The notes: a model not told the origin generated them from the sequence alone. A stretch of DNA of 7,724 bases from Sphingomonadaceae bacterium (GCA_019245455.1 JAFARM010000247.1:1-7724), one strand, 5' to 3'. Positions 1 to 6,483 are shown, numbered from the stretch's first letter. A program made the numbers and translations.

Positions 1-5
1 AGAAA

Positions 6-81
6 GCGGGAACCTAGCAGGCCCGACGGCCGCGCACGACGTTATCACCTCCACGCATTCTAGTTCCCGCGGTCGCGGGAA
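6..81. repeat. Palindromic intergenic repeat upstream of nrdB
   Basis: Bases 64-71 (TTCCCGCG) and 74-81 (CGCGGGAA) are perfect inverted arms around a 2-base loop. A second pairing competes with it: 6-17 (GCGGGAACCTAG) is complementary to 60-70 (CTAGTTCCCGC) with one bulged base. The sequence around GCGGGAATGACGA resembles the short REP-like palindromes scattered between genes in many proteobacteria; that family assignment is from memory. No clear promoter is visible in the 108 bases before nrdB, so transcription may come from further upstream, for example from a preceding nrdA outside the window. Confidence 0.6.
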
Positions 82-108
82 TGACGACAGGAAGCAAGGA
101 CCCACGCC

Positions 109-1158
109 ATGTCCCTCCTCAAGGCCTCCAACACCTACAAGCCGTTCGAATACCCCTGGGCGTTCGACTTCTGGAAGCGGCAGCAGCAGATCCACTGGAT
201 GCCCGAGGAGGTGCCCTTGGGCGAGGACTGCCGTGACTGGGCGCAGAAGCTCAGCGACCACGAGCGCAACCTCTTGACCCAGATCTTCCGCTTCTTCACC
301 CAGGCCGATGTCGAGGTGCAGGACTGCTACCACGACAAGTACGGCCGCGTGTTCAAGCCGACCGAAGTCAAGATGATGCTGACCGCGTTCAGCAACATGG
401 AGACGGTCCACATCGCCGCCTATAGCCACCTGCTCGACACGATCGGGATGCCCGAGGCGGAGTACTCGGCCTTCCTCAACTACAAGGAAATGCGCGACAA
501 GCACGAATATATGTCGACCTTCGGCGTCGACACCGACGAGGACATCGCCCGCACGCTCGCCATGTTCGGCGGCTTCACCGAGGGGCTGCAGCTGTTCGCG
601 TCCTTCGCCATGCTGATGAACTTCCCGCGCTTCAACAAGATGAAGGGCATGGGCCAGATCGTCACCTGGAGCGTGCGCGACGAAAGCCTGCACTGCGAGG
701 GCATCATCCGCCTGTTCCACGCCTTCTGTGCCGAGACCGGCGTGCTGTCGAGCCGCATCCGCGACGACATCGCCGACGTCTGCATCCGCACCGTCCGGCT
801 GGAGGACGCCTTCATCGACCTCGCCTTCGAGATGGGGCCGGTGACCGGCATGACGCCGGCCGAGATCAAGCGCTACGTCCGCTTCACCGCCGACTGGCGG
901 CTGAAGCAGCTCGGCCTGAAGCCGATCTACATGATCGACGACCACCCCCTGCCGTGGCTCAGCCCGCTGCTCAACGGCGTCGAGCACGCCAACTTCTTCG
1001 AGGCGCGCGCGACCGAATATTCGAAGGCCGCGACCAAGGGCAACTGGAACGAGGTGTGGGAAGCCTTCGACCGGCGGCGCAGCGCGCAGACGGCGGGCGT
1101 GGCGACGGCGAACGAGGATGACGCGCAGGGGGTGATGATCGGGGTGGCGGCGGAGTAG
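109..1158 (+). CDS. nrdB: Class I ribonucleotide reductase, beta subunit (R2)
   Basis: This 349-residue protein is the radical-generating small subunit of aerobic class I ribonucleotide reductase, which works with NrdA in the cytoplasm to reduce ribonucleoside diphosphates to deoxyribonucleotides. The diiron site is complete: Asp67, Glu98, His101, Glu158, Glu192 and His195, with spacings (31, 3, 34, 3) equal to those of the E. coli enzyme. Tyr105 lies four residues after His101, exactly where the stable tyrosyl radical sits, so this is a tyrosyl-radical enzyme and not a Tyr-less type. Length is normal for the family. The ATG is preceded by AAGGA eight bases upstream (96-100). The C-terminal tail, which docks to NrdA in this family, is short and ends in a small hydrophobic stretch. 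No NrdA is in the window; it may lie upstream. Codon use is high-GC and native-looking. Confidence 0.97.
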   Translation: MSLLKASNTYKPFEYPWAFDFWKRQQQIHWMPEEVPLGEDCRDWAQKLSDHERNLLTQIFRFFTQADVEVQDCYHDKYGRVFKPTEVKMMLTAFSNMETVHIAAYSHLLDTIGMPEAEYSAFLNYKEMRDKHEYMSTFGVDTDEDIARTLAMFGGFTEGLQLFASFAMLMNFPRFNKMKGMGQIVTWSVRDESLHCEGIIRLFHAFCAETGVLSSRIRDDIADVCIRTVRLEDAFIDLAFEMGPVTGMTPAEIKRYVRFTADWRLKQLGLKPIYMIDDHPLPWLSPLLNGVEHANFFEARATEYSKAATKGNWNEVWEAFDRRRSAQTAGVATANEDDAQGVMIGVAAE

Positions 1159-1201
1159 AACGCAACCTTCTTGTAACATCGCTACCGGAGTACGCAAAGT
1201 A

Positions 1202-1242
1202 TTGACGTAGCGGAAAGCTCCCCCTTATCAGCACTGATAGGG
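1202..1242 (+). promoter_or_regulatory. Candidate promoter with palindromic operator
   Basis: TTGACG at 1202-1207 matches five of six consensus -35 bases. TATCAG at 1226-1231, 18 bases later, matches four of six -10 bases. The -10 is one arm of a perfect 6-bp inverted repeat, TATCAG-CA-CTGATA (1226-1239), which extends by two more pairs (1223-1224 with 1241-1242) after one mismatch. A palindrome over the -10, just before the ATG at 1253, is a typical place for a repressor site. The assignment is by inspection only, and no dedicated repressor gene sits beside it. Confidence 0.45.
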
Positions 1243-1252
1243 TGGGCATGCA

Positions 1253-2059
1253 ATGACGTTGATATTTAAGTTTCAGGGTCATGAGGCAGAACAGCATCGA
1301 TTGGAGGCCTACGACGGCTTAGAGGCGTTGGCTGGGTTAGCCCGTGCGGCAACTCTAATTGCTCATTACGCAGCAACAGGAAAGATAAGGCATCGTAAGC
1401 CGTACGACGAGAAGCTACGGTTCTACTTCGAGGACACGAGGCCAGGCAGCCTTGAGGCTATCCTCGCACTCGTATCTACTCCAGGCGGAACTATCGCGGC
1501 TGGAATAGCTACAGGCGTAGCCGGAAACTTCGTCTACGCCCTCTTGGCTCGGGTTTGGAAACGCGCGGTTGGCCGAGAACGTGAGAGCCCGCTAAACTTT
1601 GACGGTGCTCATATAGGCGCTGGGGATATAGATGCACTCGCAGAAGCTGTCGAGCCTGCGCTAACCCGTGGACACCAATGGATTCGCTCGTCAGGCCAAC
1701 AAATTGTAATATCCGGCAATAACAATCAGGTCGCGATCTTTGACTCGTCATCTAAGGAATACCTCGTTAACGAGGTCATCGCCGAAGGATATGACATACA
1801 GGATGTATCCGTAGCGTCGTTGAATGTGAACTCTAGACGAGGTCGGGTCTATCTCGCTGATCTCGGTAGAACCGTCCCATTCACAACGGCTCGTGATGCC
1901 ACCCCTCGGACCATACCTACGCTCGCAGAATATCTGTCGGAATATGCAGATAACTCCGGAGCTACAGTAAACATTAAATTTCAAAGGGTCTATTACCAAG
2001 ATGGTCGCCTAAAGAGGCTTATCGTTCAGGATTGCTATGCACTGGCTGGTCGCGTCTGA
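1253..2059 (+). CDS. Unknown protein on an A+T-rich insert, DUF7946/DUF7947-like
   Basis: A 268-residue protein of unknown function. It looks two-part. Residues 1-110 hold a beta-rich start (TLIFKFQGHEAE), helical stretches and a Gly/Ala-rich hydrophobic segment at about 69-102 that could be one membrane-associated helix or a buried hairpin. Residues 150-268 look beta-rich, with a VISGNNNQV segment at 152-160 and a small C-terminal module (about 185-265) containing LNVNSRRGRVY and DLGRTVPF. The style recalls a family I remember as DUF7946 plus a DUF7947 beta-barrel; this is recollection, not a search result. No catalytic motif is recognisable. The gene is clearly more A+T-rich than its neighbours (48% G+C at 1261-1320, 40% at 1921-1980, against about 70% in nrdB) and uses codons such as ATA, TTA and AGA, which points to horizontal acquisition. 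The ribosome site before the ATG is weak. Confidence 0.85.
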   Translation: MTLIFKFQGHEAEQHRLEAYDGLEALAGLARAATLIAHYAATGKIRHRKPYDEKLRFYFEDTRPGSLEAILALVSTPGGTIAAGIATGVAGNFVYALLARVWKRAVGRERESPLNFDGAHIGAGDIDALAEAVEPALTRGHQWIRSSGQQIVISGNNNQVAIFDSSSKEYLVNEVIAEGYDIQDVSVASLNVNSRRGRVYLADLGRTVPFTTARDATPRTIPTLAEYLSEYADNSGATVNIKFQRVYYQDGRLKRLIVQDCYALAGRV

Positions 2060-2080
2060 TTGTATCCATTTGGGGCGGAC

Positions 2081-2189
2081 GTCCTCGACGGCGAGGTCGA
2101 GCACCGTGCCGCTCTCGACCTCCGGCCGCGCGCAGCACCGCCTTGGGCACGATCAGCCCGGTCGAGTTTCCCATCTTGCGCAGTCTCAC
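2081..2189 (-). pseudogene. Truncated, frameshifted MazE/AbrB-type antitoxin relic
   Basis: Read on the minus strand from the GTG at 2189, the translation is V-RLRKMGNSTGLIVPKAVL-RAAG, the typical start of an AbrB/MazE/SpoVT swapped-hairpin DNA-binding antitoxin (KMGNS.G...PK.VL). One extra G near 2120 then breaks the frame. Shifting there restores VESGTVLDLAVED down to about 2081, as expected for the rest of this fold. After that the family resemblance stops and the sequence runs into the A+T-rich segment carrying the unknown gene. The C-terminal half, which would bind a MazF-type toxin, is absent, and no MazF follows. It starts 11 bases after the parE stop on the same strand. The motif match is strong; that it is non-functional is inferred from the frameshift and truncation. 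Confidence 0.75.
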
Positions 2190-2199
2190 TCACACGGGT

Positions 2200-2490
2200 C
2201 TACAGCCAATCCTCTGCCTGCATGTGCCCGTGCAGCACCCGCACGATCCGCACGCTGCGCTCATCGACCGTGTAGAACACGACGTGGCTGCCATAGGGCC
2301 GACTCCGCAATCCGGGCCTGATCTCGCCGCGCGACCGGCCGGCGAGGGGGAAGTCGAGGAGCGCGGCCAGCGCAACTTTCAACCCGTCGCGGTAGCGGCT
2401 CGCGACGATATCGCCGAAGCGGTCCGCACCATAGTCGAAGATCGCCGCCAGGTCGCGTTCGGCCGCCCGCGACAGGCGCAGCTTACGCAT
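2200..2490 (-). CDS. parE: ParE/RelE-family toxin
   Basis: A 96-residue toxin of the RelE/ParE superfamily. The family pattern is clear: LRLSRAAERDLAAIFDY at residues 4-20, FG..VASRY in the first helical hairpin, P.AGRSR.EIRPGLR at 48-62, then HVVFYTVDE and VRIVRVLHG in the C-terminal beta strands, ending in DWL. The EIRPGLR and FYTV signatures favour ParE (which in characterised members poisons DNA gyrase) over ribosome-dependent RelE, but the target cannot be read from sequence. Its ATG overlaps the end of the antitoxin gene by 8 bases, the usual arrangement for translational coupling. Full length and intact, so probably functional. Confidence 0.9.
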   Translation of the reverse strand: MRKLRLSRAAERDLAAIFDYGADRFGDIVASRYRDGLKVALAALLDFPLAGRSRGEIRPGLRSRPYGSHVVFYTVDERSVRIVRVLHGHMQAEDWL

Positions 2491-2716
2491 TGCGGCGGCG
2501 GGCGATCACCTCATCGAAAATCTCGTCGACCGTCCGGTCGCTGTCGCCACTGGCGAGGCCCTCGTCGATCTGCGCGCGGAGGTCGGCGAGCGACCGCTGG
2601 TCGGCGCGGATCAGGTCCCGGACGTACTCGCCCGGATCGACGAAGTCGCCGGCGGCGACGCGCTCGCGCAGGTAATCCTCCAGCGCAGGCGGAACGGTCA
2701 CGGTCATCTCGCTCAT
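2483..2716 (-). CDS. parD: ParD-type antitoxin, ribbon-helix-helix
   Basis: A 77-residue antitoxin that should bind ParE and, as a dimer, repress its own operon. The N-terminal strand EMTVTVPP (residues 3-10) and following helices (ALEDYLRERVAAGDF, then PGEYVRDLIRADQ) form a ribbon-helix-helix DNA-binding domain. The acidic C-terminal half (about 45-77, LADLRAQIDEGLASGDSD then DEIFDEVIARRR) is the expected toxin-wrapping tail. The start was set at 2716 because translation further upstream (to 2848) gives Arg-rich sequence unlike the family and overlaps the divergent gene. A second in-frame ATG at 2707 is a less likely alternative. It precedes parE with an 8-base overlap. Confidence 0.9.
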   Translation of the reverse strand: MSEMTVTVPPALEDYLRERVAAGDFVDPGEYVRDLIRADQRSLADLRAQIDEGLASGDSDRTVDEIFDEVIARRRNA

Positions 2717-2722
2717 GCGGTC

Positions 2723-2761
2723 AGGATAGCATGGCCGCCGCCGCCGCCATACACTTTGTAT
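2723..2761 (-). promoter_or_regulatory. Candidate parDE promoter and operator
   Basis: The divergent gap between parD (start 2716) and the plus-strand gene (start 2775) is only 58 bases. It contains the inverted repeat ATACA-CTT-TGTAT (2749-2761), a reasonable half-site pair for the ribbon-helix-helix antitoxin. On the minus strand TATCCT (2728-2723) is a possible -10; no good -35 is seen at the right distance. A binding site here could affect both divergent genes. Low to moderate support. Confidence 0.35.
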
Positions 2762-2774
2762 CGGGAGGGAGAGC

Positions 2775-3131
2775 ATGACGCGCGCCATCGACCCCGCCGA
2801 CCTCACCCTCCTCCTCCACGCCGCCGCGCGCGCGGGGGCGACCCTCACCTATGCCGAGGCGCTGAACGCGCTCGGCTTCGCCTTTTCCCGGCCGAAGATG
2901 CGGGCGCTGTGCGCGGCGCTCGACGACCTCGACGCGGCCGAGCGGGGGGCGGGGCGGCCGCCGCTCGCGTGCCTGGTGGTGCGGCAGAGCGACCGCCTGC
3001 CGGGGCAGGGGTGGTGGGTCGGGCGGCGCGACCATGACGGGCCGTTCACCGGGCCGCTCGCGCGCGCGTACCTCGACCGGCACCAGGCGGCGGCCTTCGC
3101 GCGGTGGGCGGCGGCGGGGGAGGCGGCCTAG
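2775..3131 (+). CDS. Small conserved-looking protein of unknown function
   Basis: A 118-residue cytoplasmic protein with no signal peptide. It starts with helices (DLTLLLHAAARAG), then LTYAEALNALGFAFSRPKMRALCAALDDLD (residues 24-53), a strand PPLACLVVRQSD (62-73) and a conserved-looking LPGQGWWVG loop (75-83). The LTY..A...LG / R.LC.AL / LVVR.SD.LPGQGWW layout recalls a family of small proteins I associate with sphingomonads, sometimes mislabelled as ribose-phosphate pyrophosphokinase; no pyrophosphokinase motif is present. GGAGG (2764-2768) lies six bases before the ATG, a strong ribosome site, and codon use is native high-GC. It is divergent from parDE and may simply be the chromosomal neighbour of that module. 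Function not assignable. Confidence 0.8.
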   Translation: MTRAIDPADLTLLLHAAARAGATLTYAEALNALGFAFSRPKMRALCAALDDLDAAERGAGRPPLACLVVRQSDRLPGQGWWVGRRDHDGPFTGPLARAYLDRHQAAAFARWAAAGEAA

Positions 3132-3166
3132 CGTCGGCGCGCGGGGCCGGCCGCCTGCCCGGGGGG

Positions 3167-3227
3167 CCCTCTCCCCGCCGCGCTGTCGCGCGAGTCGCCC
3201 TCTCTCCGGCGGGGAGGGGGAGGCGAC
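3167..3227. repeat. GC-rich hairpin element between genes
   Basis: GTCGCC (3194-3199) pairs with GGCGAC (3222-3227), enclosing a C/T-rich run (3200-3207) that pairs with a G-rich run (3211-3219) across a GGC loop. CCCTCTCCCCGCCG (3167-3180) is also an inverted match to 3207-3220 with one mismatch. The C-rich/G-rich arms are of the same kind as the modules at 6484-6983. It lies just after the stop at 3131 and could act as a strong RNA hairpin, but no T-run follows, so it is not called a terminator. Confidence 0.45.
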
Positions 3228-3592
3228 TTCGGCAGCGGAAAAAGGGCTGTCCTACAGAGGGTTGGCTGTGTCAGGGTGGGGCATGATCTGCTCCTCTCCC
3301 GTCCCCGCCACCGCCCACTGCGCCGCCGGTCGCCCGCGTCGGGTTGCGGGCGCGGCGTGGTCCAGGGGTCGACCGCGTTGGACCTCGGACGCGGCGTGGC
3401 AGCACGCCGAGCGCTGCCTGGTTCCGGCAGCGGCAGCGATGCCGGCGAGTTGTGCACGACGACGCGCGACCGGCTGCTGCGGCTTGCGGTGCCTGCGTCG
3501 GCGCGGCGGGCGGCGGGCGGGCGCATCGCGGGCGGGGGAGGTCCCCCCTTGCGTAGCGTGACCTTCGTCAACTTCCGGGCCGGTGCGCGCCC
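3228..3592. other. GC-rich stretch without a convincing gene
   Basis: Open frames cross this stretch on both strands, but their translations are Arg/Ala/Pro-rich low complexity without recognisable domains, as expected for shadow frames in GC-rich DNA. The one tidy signal is a 10-codon minus-strand reading frame (3284-3252, MPHPDTANPL then TAG) preceded by AGGAG seven bases before its ATG. I do not call it a gene. A degraded gene or a lineage-specific repeat is possible. Confidence 0.4.
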
Positions 3593-4549
3593 CTACACCC
3601 CGCCGCTGAACGTGTCGCAGGCGTCGATGCGGCCCGCCTGCAGCCCCGTCTGCAGCCAGTGGACGCGCTGGGCGCTGCTGCCGTGGGTGAAGCTGTCGGG
3701 GACGACGGTGCCCTGCGCCGCCTGCTGCAGGCGGTCGTCGCCGATGGCGGTGGCGGCGCGGACCGCCTGGTCGACGTCGCCGGGATCGAGCAGCTGCGGG
3801 TTGGCGGCCGCCCAGACGCCGGCGAGGCAGTCGGCCTGGAGCTCGAGGCGGACCGAGATGGCGTTGCGCTGGCGGGGGGAGGCGCGGTCCATCGCTCCTT
3901 GCGCCTTGTCGCTGATGCCGAGCAGGTCCTGGACGTGGTGGCCGATCTCGTGGGCGATGACATAGGCGTCGGCGAACTGACCCGGCGCGCCAAAACGTTG
4001 CGATAACTCGTTGAAGAAGCTGGCGTCGAGGTAGACCTTCTTGTCGGCCGGGCAGTAGAAGGGGCCGGTCGCGGCGTTGGCCCCGCCGCATCCCGACTGC
4101 GTGGAGCCGGAGAAGAGGACACGTTTCGGGTCCACGTAGCGGACGTTCGCCTGTTCGGGCAGCAGCCTGGTCCAGGTGTCCTCGGTCGAGGCGAGGACCT
4201 TGCGGACGAAGCGCTTGTCGCTGTCCTCCTGACCCGGCGCGGCCGGGGTGCCGCCGTCGCTGTTCGGGCCGAACGAGCGGCCGGCCTGGGGCTGGCCGAC
4301 CTGCCCGCCGCCGCCGAGCATCGCCCCGAGGTTGCCGAGCCCGCCGAACAGCGCCAGCACGATGAAGAGGACGACAACCCCGCCGCAGCCGAAGCGGCTG
4401 AGGACGAAGCCGAACAGCATCGGCAGCATCCCGCCGCCGCCGAAGCCGCCGCCGCCCCCGCCGAAGCCGAAGCCGCCGCCGCCGAACCCGCCGCCCTGGC
4501 CGCGGACGTCCTCGACATTGTCGCTCTCGCGTTCGTCGTCCAGCCGCAT
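3593..4549 (-). CDS. ypfJ: YpfJ-type neutral zinc metallopeptidase, membrane anchored
   Basis: A 318-residue protein of the putative neutral zinc metallopeptidase family (Zn_peptidase, YpfJ). The start at 4549 gives MRLDDERESDNVEDVRG, the family's usual N-terminus, and has GGAGG four bases upstream; a TTG start at 4606 would only add an atypical leader. Residues 18-40 are almost pure Gly/Phe. A hydrophobic segment at about 54-76 (VVVLFIVLALFGGL) is the single membrane anchor, followed by a Gly/Pro/Gln linker. The catalytic domain has HEIGH (His200, Glu201, His204), with Glu236 in LELQADCLAG the probable third metal ligand. Several cysteines in the region after the anchor (near SGCGG and FYCPAD) and one near the C-terminus (CDTF) suggest an extracytoplasmic, disulfide-stabilised domain. 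Substrate unknown. It is transcribed alone, divergently from the hydrolase-ruvX pair. Confidence 0.93.
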   Translation of the reverse strand: MRLDDERESDNVEDVRGQGGGFGGGGFGFGGGGGGFGGGGMLPMLFGFVLSRFGCGGVVVLFIVLALFGGLGNLGAMLGGGGQVGQPQAGRSFGPNSDGGTPAAPGQEDSDKRFVRKVLASTEDTWTRLLPEQANVRYVDPKRVLFSGSTQSGCGGANAATGPFYCPADKKVYLDASFFNELSQRFGAPGQFADAYVIAHEIGHHVQDLLGISDKAQGAMDRASPRQRNAISVRLELQADCLAGVWAAANPQLLDPGDVDQAVRAATAIGDDRLQQAAQGTVVPDSFTHGSSAQRVHWLQTGLQAGRIDACDTFSGGV

Positions 4550-4792
4550 GGAGCCTCCGGTGGTTGCGCAGCGCGGCACAACGCCCGAGCGGCGCGGCCG
4601 GGTCAATGGCGATGTGGGGGAGGAGGCCGCCGCGACAGCGGCGGCGGGAGCGAGCCGGCAGCGCGCGCCGGTGCCCGCGTCGTCGCTCGCCGGCGATCCC
4701 CTCTCGCCCGTGCCTCACCGGCTGCCGTCCGGCGGCAGGGCGCGACGCCCGGTGCGGTGGCGGACGGCGCGCGGGGCGTGCTAGGCGAGACC
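4550..4792. other. Divergent intergenic region with hairpin and possible promoter
   Basis: This 243-base gap must hold promoters for both the metallopeptidase (minus) and the hydrolase-ruvX pair (plus). On the minus strand TTGACC (4606-4601) could be a -35, but the hexamer 17 bases on (CGTTGT) is a poor -10. GCCGCCGC (4626-4633) and GCGGCGGC (4638-4645) form a perfect 8-bp stem with loop GACA. No gene is supported here; translations are low-complexity. Confidence 0.35.
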
Positions 4793-5962
4793 ATGCTCGC
4801 TCGCCGCTTCCTCTGGCTGATCGTCGCCGCCGTCGTCCTCGTGCTCGCCGCCGCCGTCGCCTACCGCCTCTTCGGGCCGCAGCTGCTCAAGGTCGCGCTG
4901 GTGCCGAGCGCGCGCTTCGCCGACAGCCGGACCGCGCCGCCGCTCGACTATGCGCGGGCCGGCAGCTGGGACGCGAACCCGGCGCTCCCCGACGATCCGG
5001 CGCGCTGGCGGCCGGCGCGGCTGGCGGCGGGGCGGCCCCGAGCAGCGGTGTTCTTCGTCACCCCGACCGCCTTCTTCGGCCGTGACCGCTGGACCATGCC
5101 GTGGGGCGACGCCGCGACCGACCGGCGGCGGGCGCTCTATGTGCGCAACCTCGGCAGCGCCTTCAACGGGGTGGGGCCGGTGTGGGCACCCAAGTACCGG
5201 CAGGCGACGTTCGGCGCCTTCCTCACCGACCGACCGGACGCGGCGCGGGCGCTCGACCTCGCCTATTCGGACGTCGTGCGCGCCTTCGCCGCCTTCGTCG
5301 CCGCCGTGCCGCCGGGGACACCGGTCGTGCTCGCCGGGCACAGCCAGGGCGCGCGGCACCTGATCCGCCTCGTCGCCGAGCACGTCGCCGGCACGCCGCT
5401 GGCGAAGCGGGTGGTGGCCGTCTACGCGGTCGGCTGGCCCGTGGCGGCGGCCGACCTGGCGGCGATGGACCTGCCCGCCTGCGCTGGGCCGACGGCGACG
5501 CTCTGCGTGCTCAGCTGGCGCAGCTATGCCGAGCCGGCCGAGGTCGTCGACTTCCGCGACCCCGCCGGGCGGGGCAGGCGCAGCGGCGGGCTAGTCTGCA
5601 CCAATCCGCTGACCGGCAGCGAGACGACGGCCGTGGTCCCGGCGAGCGCCAACGCCGGGTCGCTGATGCCGGCGGCCGACGAGGCGCATCCGGTGCTGGG
5701 GCCGGGCGCGGTCGGGGCGCAGTGCCGCGGCGACTATCTGTCGATCGGCGCGCCGCCGGCCGAGTTCGACCGCTATGTCCTGCCGGGCAACAACTATCAT
5801 GTGTACGATATCAACCTATTCTGGGCGAACGTTCGCGCCGATGCCGAGCGGCGGGTGGCGGCGTGGATCGCGGCAGGCGGCAGGGGTGCGGCGGCGGCGG
5901 AGAGGAGCACGCCCGGCGCTGGAAGGGAGGCGCGACCGGCGGCTCGGGCGGCGGATCGATGA
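4793..5962 (+). CDS. Membrane-anchored alpha/beta hydrolase, DUF3089-like
   Basis: A 389-residue protein resembling the DUF3089 branch of the alpha/beta-hydrolase fold. An N-terminal hydrophobic helix (residues about 6-26, [20 protein letters not shown]) after Arg4-Arg5 is a membrane anchor or uncleaved signal, placing the enzyme on the periplasmic side. The catalytic part starts near [13 protein letters not shown] (84-96). The nucleophile motif is GHSQG with Ser184. His336 in the late [12 protein letters not shown] segment is the likely catalytic histidine; the acid residue is not certain. The last 40 residues are Ala/Gly/Arg-rich and probably disordered. Substrate is unknown; esterase or lipase activity is the generic inference. 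ATG at 4793 was preferred to GTG at 4757 because the anchor then begins naturally. Its TGA overlaps the ruvX ATG by four bases, so the two are co-transcribed and probably translationally coupled. Confidence 0.88.
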   Translation: MLARRFLWLIVAAVVLVLAAAVAYRLFGPQLLKVALVPSARFADSRTAPPLDYARAGSWDANPALPDDPARWRPARLAAGRPRAAVFFVTPTAFFGRDRWTMPWGDAATDRRRALYVRNLGSAFNGVGPVWAPKYRQATFGAFLTDRPDAARALDLAYSDVVRAFAAFVAAVPPGTPVVLAGHSQGARHLIRLVAEHVAGTPLAKRVVAVYAVGWPVAAADLAAMDLPACAGPTATLCVLSWRSYAEPAEVVDFRDPAGRGRRSGGLVCTNPLTGSETTAVVPASANAGSLMPAADEAHPVLGPGAVGAQCRGDYLSIGAPPAEFDRYVLPGNNYHVYDINLFWANVRADAERRVAAWIAAGGRGAAAAERSTPGAGREARPAARAADR

Positions 5963-6429
5963 TCCTCGACCGCGCCGGCTTCCTCGCCGCGCTGCCGGAG
6001 GGCGGGCGGCTTGCCGGGCTCGACGTCGGGACGAAGACGATCGGGGTCGCCACCTGCGATGCCGGCTGGAGCTTCGCCACCGCGCTGACGACGATCGCGC
6101 GGACCAAGTTCACCGCCGACCTCGCGGCCCTGGCGGCGCTCCTCGACCGCGAGCGGATCGCCGGCGTCGTCGTCGGCCTGCCGCTGAGCATGGACGGCCG
6201 CGACTCGCCGCGGACGCAGTCGGTGCGCGCCTTCGCCCGCCAGGTCGCCGGCCCGCTCGCCCGGCCGCTGCTGCTGTGGGACGAGCGCTGGTCGACCGCC
6301 GCCGTCGAGCGGGCGATGGTCGCCGCGGACCTCAGCCGCGCCAAGCGCGCCGAGCGGGTCGACAAGCTCGCCGCCGCCCACATCCTGCAGGGGGCGATCG
6401 ACGCGCTGGCGGGGGCAGTGCTGGGGTGA
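5959..6429 (+). CDS. ruvX: RuvX/YqgF, putative pre-16S rRNA nuclease
   Basis: A 156-residue RNase H-fold nuclease. This family was annotated as a Holliday-junction resolvase and is now linked to maturation of the 5' end of 16S rRNA. Family motifs in order: [11 protein letters not shown] (residues 21-31, Asp22 as first metal ligand), [12 protein letters not shown] (69-80), [10 protein letters not shown] (104-113, with Asp108 and Glu109) and [11 protein letters not shown] (134-144, with Asp135 as last acidic ligand). Length is normal. The start at 5959 shares ATGA with the upstream stop. No strong ribosome site precedes it, which fits translational coupling. The downstream neighbour across the repeat region is pyrB, an order I recall from sphingomonads. 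Confidence 0.95.
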   Translation: MILDRAGFLAALPEGGRLAGLDVGTKTIGVATCDAGWSFATALTTIARTKFTADLAALAALLDRERIAGVVVGLPLSMDGRDSPRTQSVRAFARQVAGPLARPLLLWDERWSTAAVERAMVAADLSRAKRAERVDKLAAAHILQGAIDALAGAVLG

Positions 6430-6452
6430 GGGCGGAGCGGCGGCGCTCCTGA

Positions 6453-6476
6453 CCCCCCGAAACGGGAGGGGGAGGG
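6453..6476. repeat. Partial element end next to ruvX
   Basis: The stretch CCCCCCGAAACGGGAGGGGG (from about 6453) resembles, imperfectly, the terminal hairpin of the ~178-bp elements that follow (CTCCCCG-GAA-CGGGGAG). It is separated from copy 1 by a short linker (ATCTAATT) similar in size to the linkers further on. It begins 24 bases after the ruvX stop and could stabilise the 3' end of that mRNA. Confidence 0.4.
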
Positions 6477-6483
6477 ATCTAAT

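Noticed and set aside
2032..2778. Plus-strand open frames across 2032-2778
   Set aside because: They are antisense to the parDE pair and to the MazE-type relic; translations are low-complexity.
2717..2848. N-terminal extension of the antitoxin to 2848
   Set aside because: Arg-rich and unlike ParD; it would overlap the divergent gene at 2775. The start at 2716 gives a normal ParD length.
3252..4718. Long minus-strand open frame of 488 codons
   Set aside because: It overlaps the YpfJ-type metallopeptidase in another frame and translates to Arg/Pro-rich low complexity with no domain; it is a shadow of GC-rich coding DNA.
5101..5958. In-frame extension upstream of ruvX
   Set aside because: It lies inside the DUF3089-like gene in another frame; RuvX homology begins at the ATG at 5959.
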